From Chryseobacterium sp. RU37D (GTDB lineage: Bacteria > Bacteroidota > Bacteroidia > Flavobacteriales > Weeksellaceae): a DNA stretch of 64,000 nucleotides. How positions within the stretch are numbered: position 1 is the first letter of the stretch; each line of letters opens with the position of its first letter. Under the pieces are notes generated by a model, which did no database searches, had not been told where the DNA came from, and saw only the letters and a list, made by a program, of their open reading frames with translations. The DNA is taken from positions 16,565-80,564 of the forward strand of contig NZ_FTMM01000014.1 of the NCBI RefSeq assembly GCF_900156075.1, given 5' to 3'. Shown piece after piece: positions 63,571 to 64,000 of this stretch. The translations under genes and the position numbers were made by a program.

Positions 63571-63601
63571 CAAATGTACAAAATATTTTTTAAATATTCA
63601 A
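63571..63601 (-). promoter_or_regulatory. rplS promoter
   Basis: Minus strand TTG (63601-63599), 20-nt spacer, TACATTTG (63578-63571): a textbook match. Leader about 64 nt. Confidence 0.85.
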
Positions 63602-63755
63602 AACAAACTGTATGTAAAATAAGATAATTTTTGATCAGAAGCTTGACTCAAACTAATATCCAATCAGATATAGTTTATATGCAAATTCTACTTTTGTACA
63701 ATTATAAAGCAGTGCTAAGGCAGTCTTTATATTATTTATTTGTAATTTAAACCCA

Positions 63756-63840
63756 ATACATATTAAACTTGTTAGGAGCAATTTCCCTCTTTTCACTATA
63801 TCTTTTTTTCGTTTCACTACACAAAAGGAAGCCGTTACAT
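63756..63840. repeat. Possible decayed dispersed repeat
   Basis: GGAGCAATTTCCCTCTTTTC, then ACTATATCTTTTTTTCG and AAAAGGAAGCCGTTACATCG, recall a longer flavobacterial intergenic repeat. The match is from memory and the copy is degraded. No gene was found between the rplS promoter and the window end. Confidence 0.25.
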
Positions 63841-63904
63841 CGGTGGTTATTTAAGCAAGAAGAAAGATCTACAAAGTTTGAACAGATTTAAACATATTTA
63901 ATAT

Positions 63905-63927
63905 GAAAAGACCGCATAACGCGGTCT
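63905..63927 (-). terminator. Weak terminator at the right edge
   Basis: AGACCGC (63909-63915) pairs with GCGGTCT (63921-63927); four T follow on the minus strand. It may end a minus-strand gene beyond the window. No coding frame is open in the last 70 bases. Confidence 0.45.
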
Positions 63928-64000
63928 AAAAAAAAATTATATGAAAAATTCTACTCATATAAATATACTAATATTTCACTATCCTAAACAAATTTTATTT

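Noticed and set aside
63530..63571. GCAAC/GTTGC pairing as a structured rplS leader
   Set aside because: One arm overlaps the -7 box and would not be in the transcript.
1..64000. tRNA, rRNA, CRISPR, insertion sequence, prophage or defence island
   Set aside because: I looked for clover-leaf ends, regularly spaced repeats, transposase or integrase motifs and phage genes and found none. Short tRNAs could still escape reading by eye.

Overview
The window looks like a stretch of core chromosome from a Flavobacteriia member close to Chryseobacterium or a related Weeksellaceae genus. It is AT-rich and densely coding. It carries several secreted proteins ending in type IX secretion (T9SS) sorting domains. 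Promoters follow the Bacteroidota pattern (TTG, about 20 nt, TAnnTTTG). Other lineage markers are the fused E1 alpha/beta dehydrogenase, DnaE with an N-terminal exonuclease, and the ftsX / DUF3098 / uppP / truB gene order. I saw no tRNA, rRNA, CRISPR array, insertion sequence or prophage.

Layout. 1-1.7 kb: menaquinone genes (start of isochorismate synthase, hotdog thioesterase) and an acyltransferase. 1.7-2 kb: a gap holding a possible 20-residue peptide gene with its own promoter and terminator. 2-4 kb: padR-pspC operon. 4.3-5.6 kb: XAC2610-like exported protein overlapping an HD-domain protein. 6-8 kb: AraC regulator and SDR oxidoreductase. 8.2-12.7 kb: glycosyltransferase, bestrophin, branched-chain E1. 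12.8-22.9 kb: S8 protease, dnaE, two decayed loci and a T9SS cargo. 22.9-25.9 kb: a 52-aa membrane protein, K+ channel, Nif3-like protein and a Cys-less zinc-ribbon homologue. 26.3-29.8 kb: acyl-CoA ligase and dehydrogenase. 30-33.5 kb: DUF4349 lipoprotein and M12B protease. 33.6-39.4 kb: prfC, CPBP protease, XTP pyrophosphatase, RNase Z, TIGR02757 and DUF1003 proteins. 39.6-48.2 kb: three tandem giant choice-of-anchor L cell-surface proteins. 48.4-52.9 kb: rsmA, ftsX, DUF3098, uppP, truB, rRNA pseudouridine synthase. 53-58.4 kb: five-module helix-hairpin-helix protein, MerR regulator, DEAD-box helicase, rpsA. 58.7-63.5 kb: M36 metalloprotease, EamA transporter, a decayed ORF, rplS.

Two themes run through the window. 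One is secreted T9SS cargo: three proteases, three type-B surface proteins and one modular protein, plus a decayed duplicate of the last. The other is compact transcription: several promoters sit so close to their start codons that the mRNAs should be leaderless, and one promoter overlaps the terminator of the upstream gene. Short dispersed intergenic repeats occur throughout. I did not find a clear new defence or biosynthetic system. The best leads are the choice-of-anchor L array with its internal duplication, the peptide locus, the rpsA leader and the Cys-less zinc-ribbon protein.
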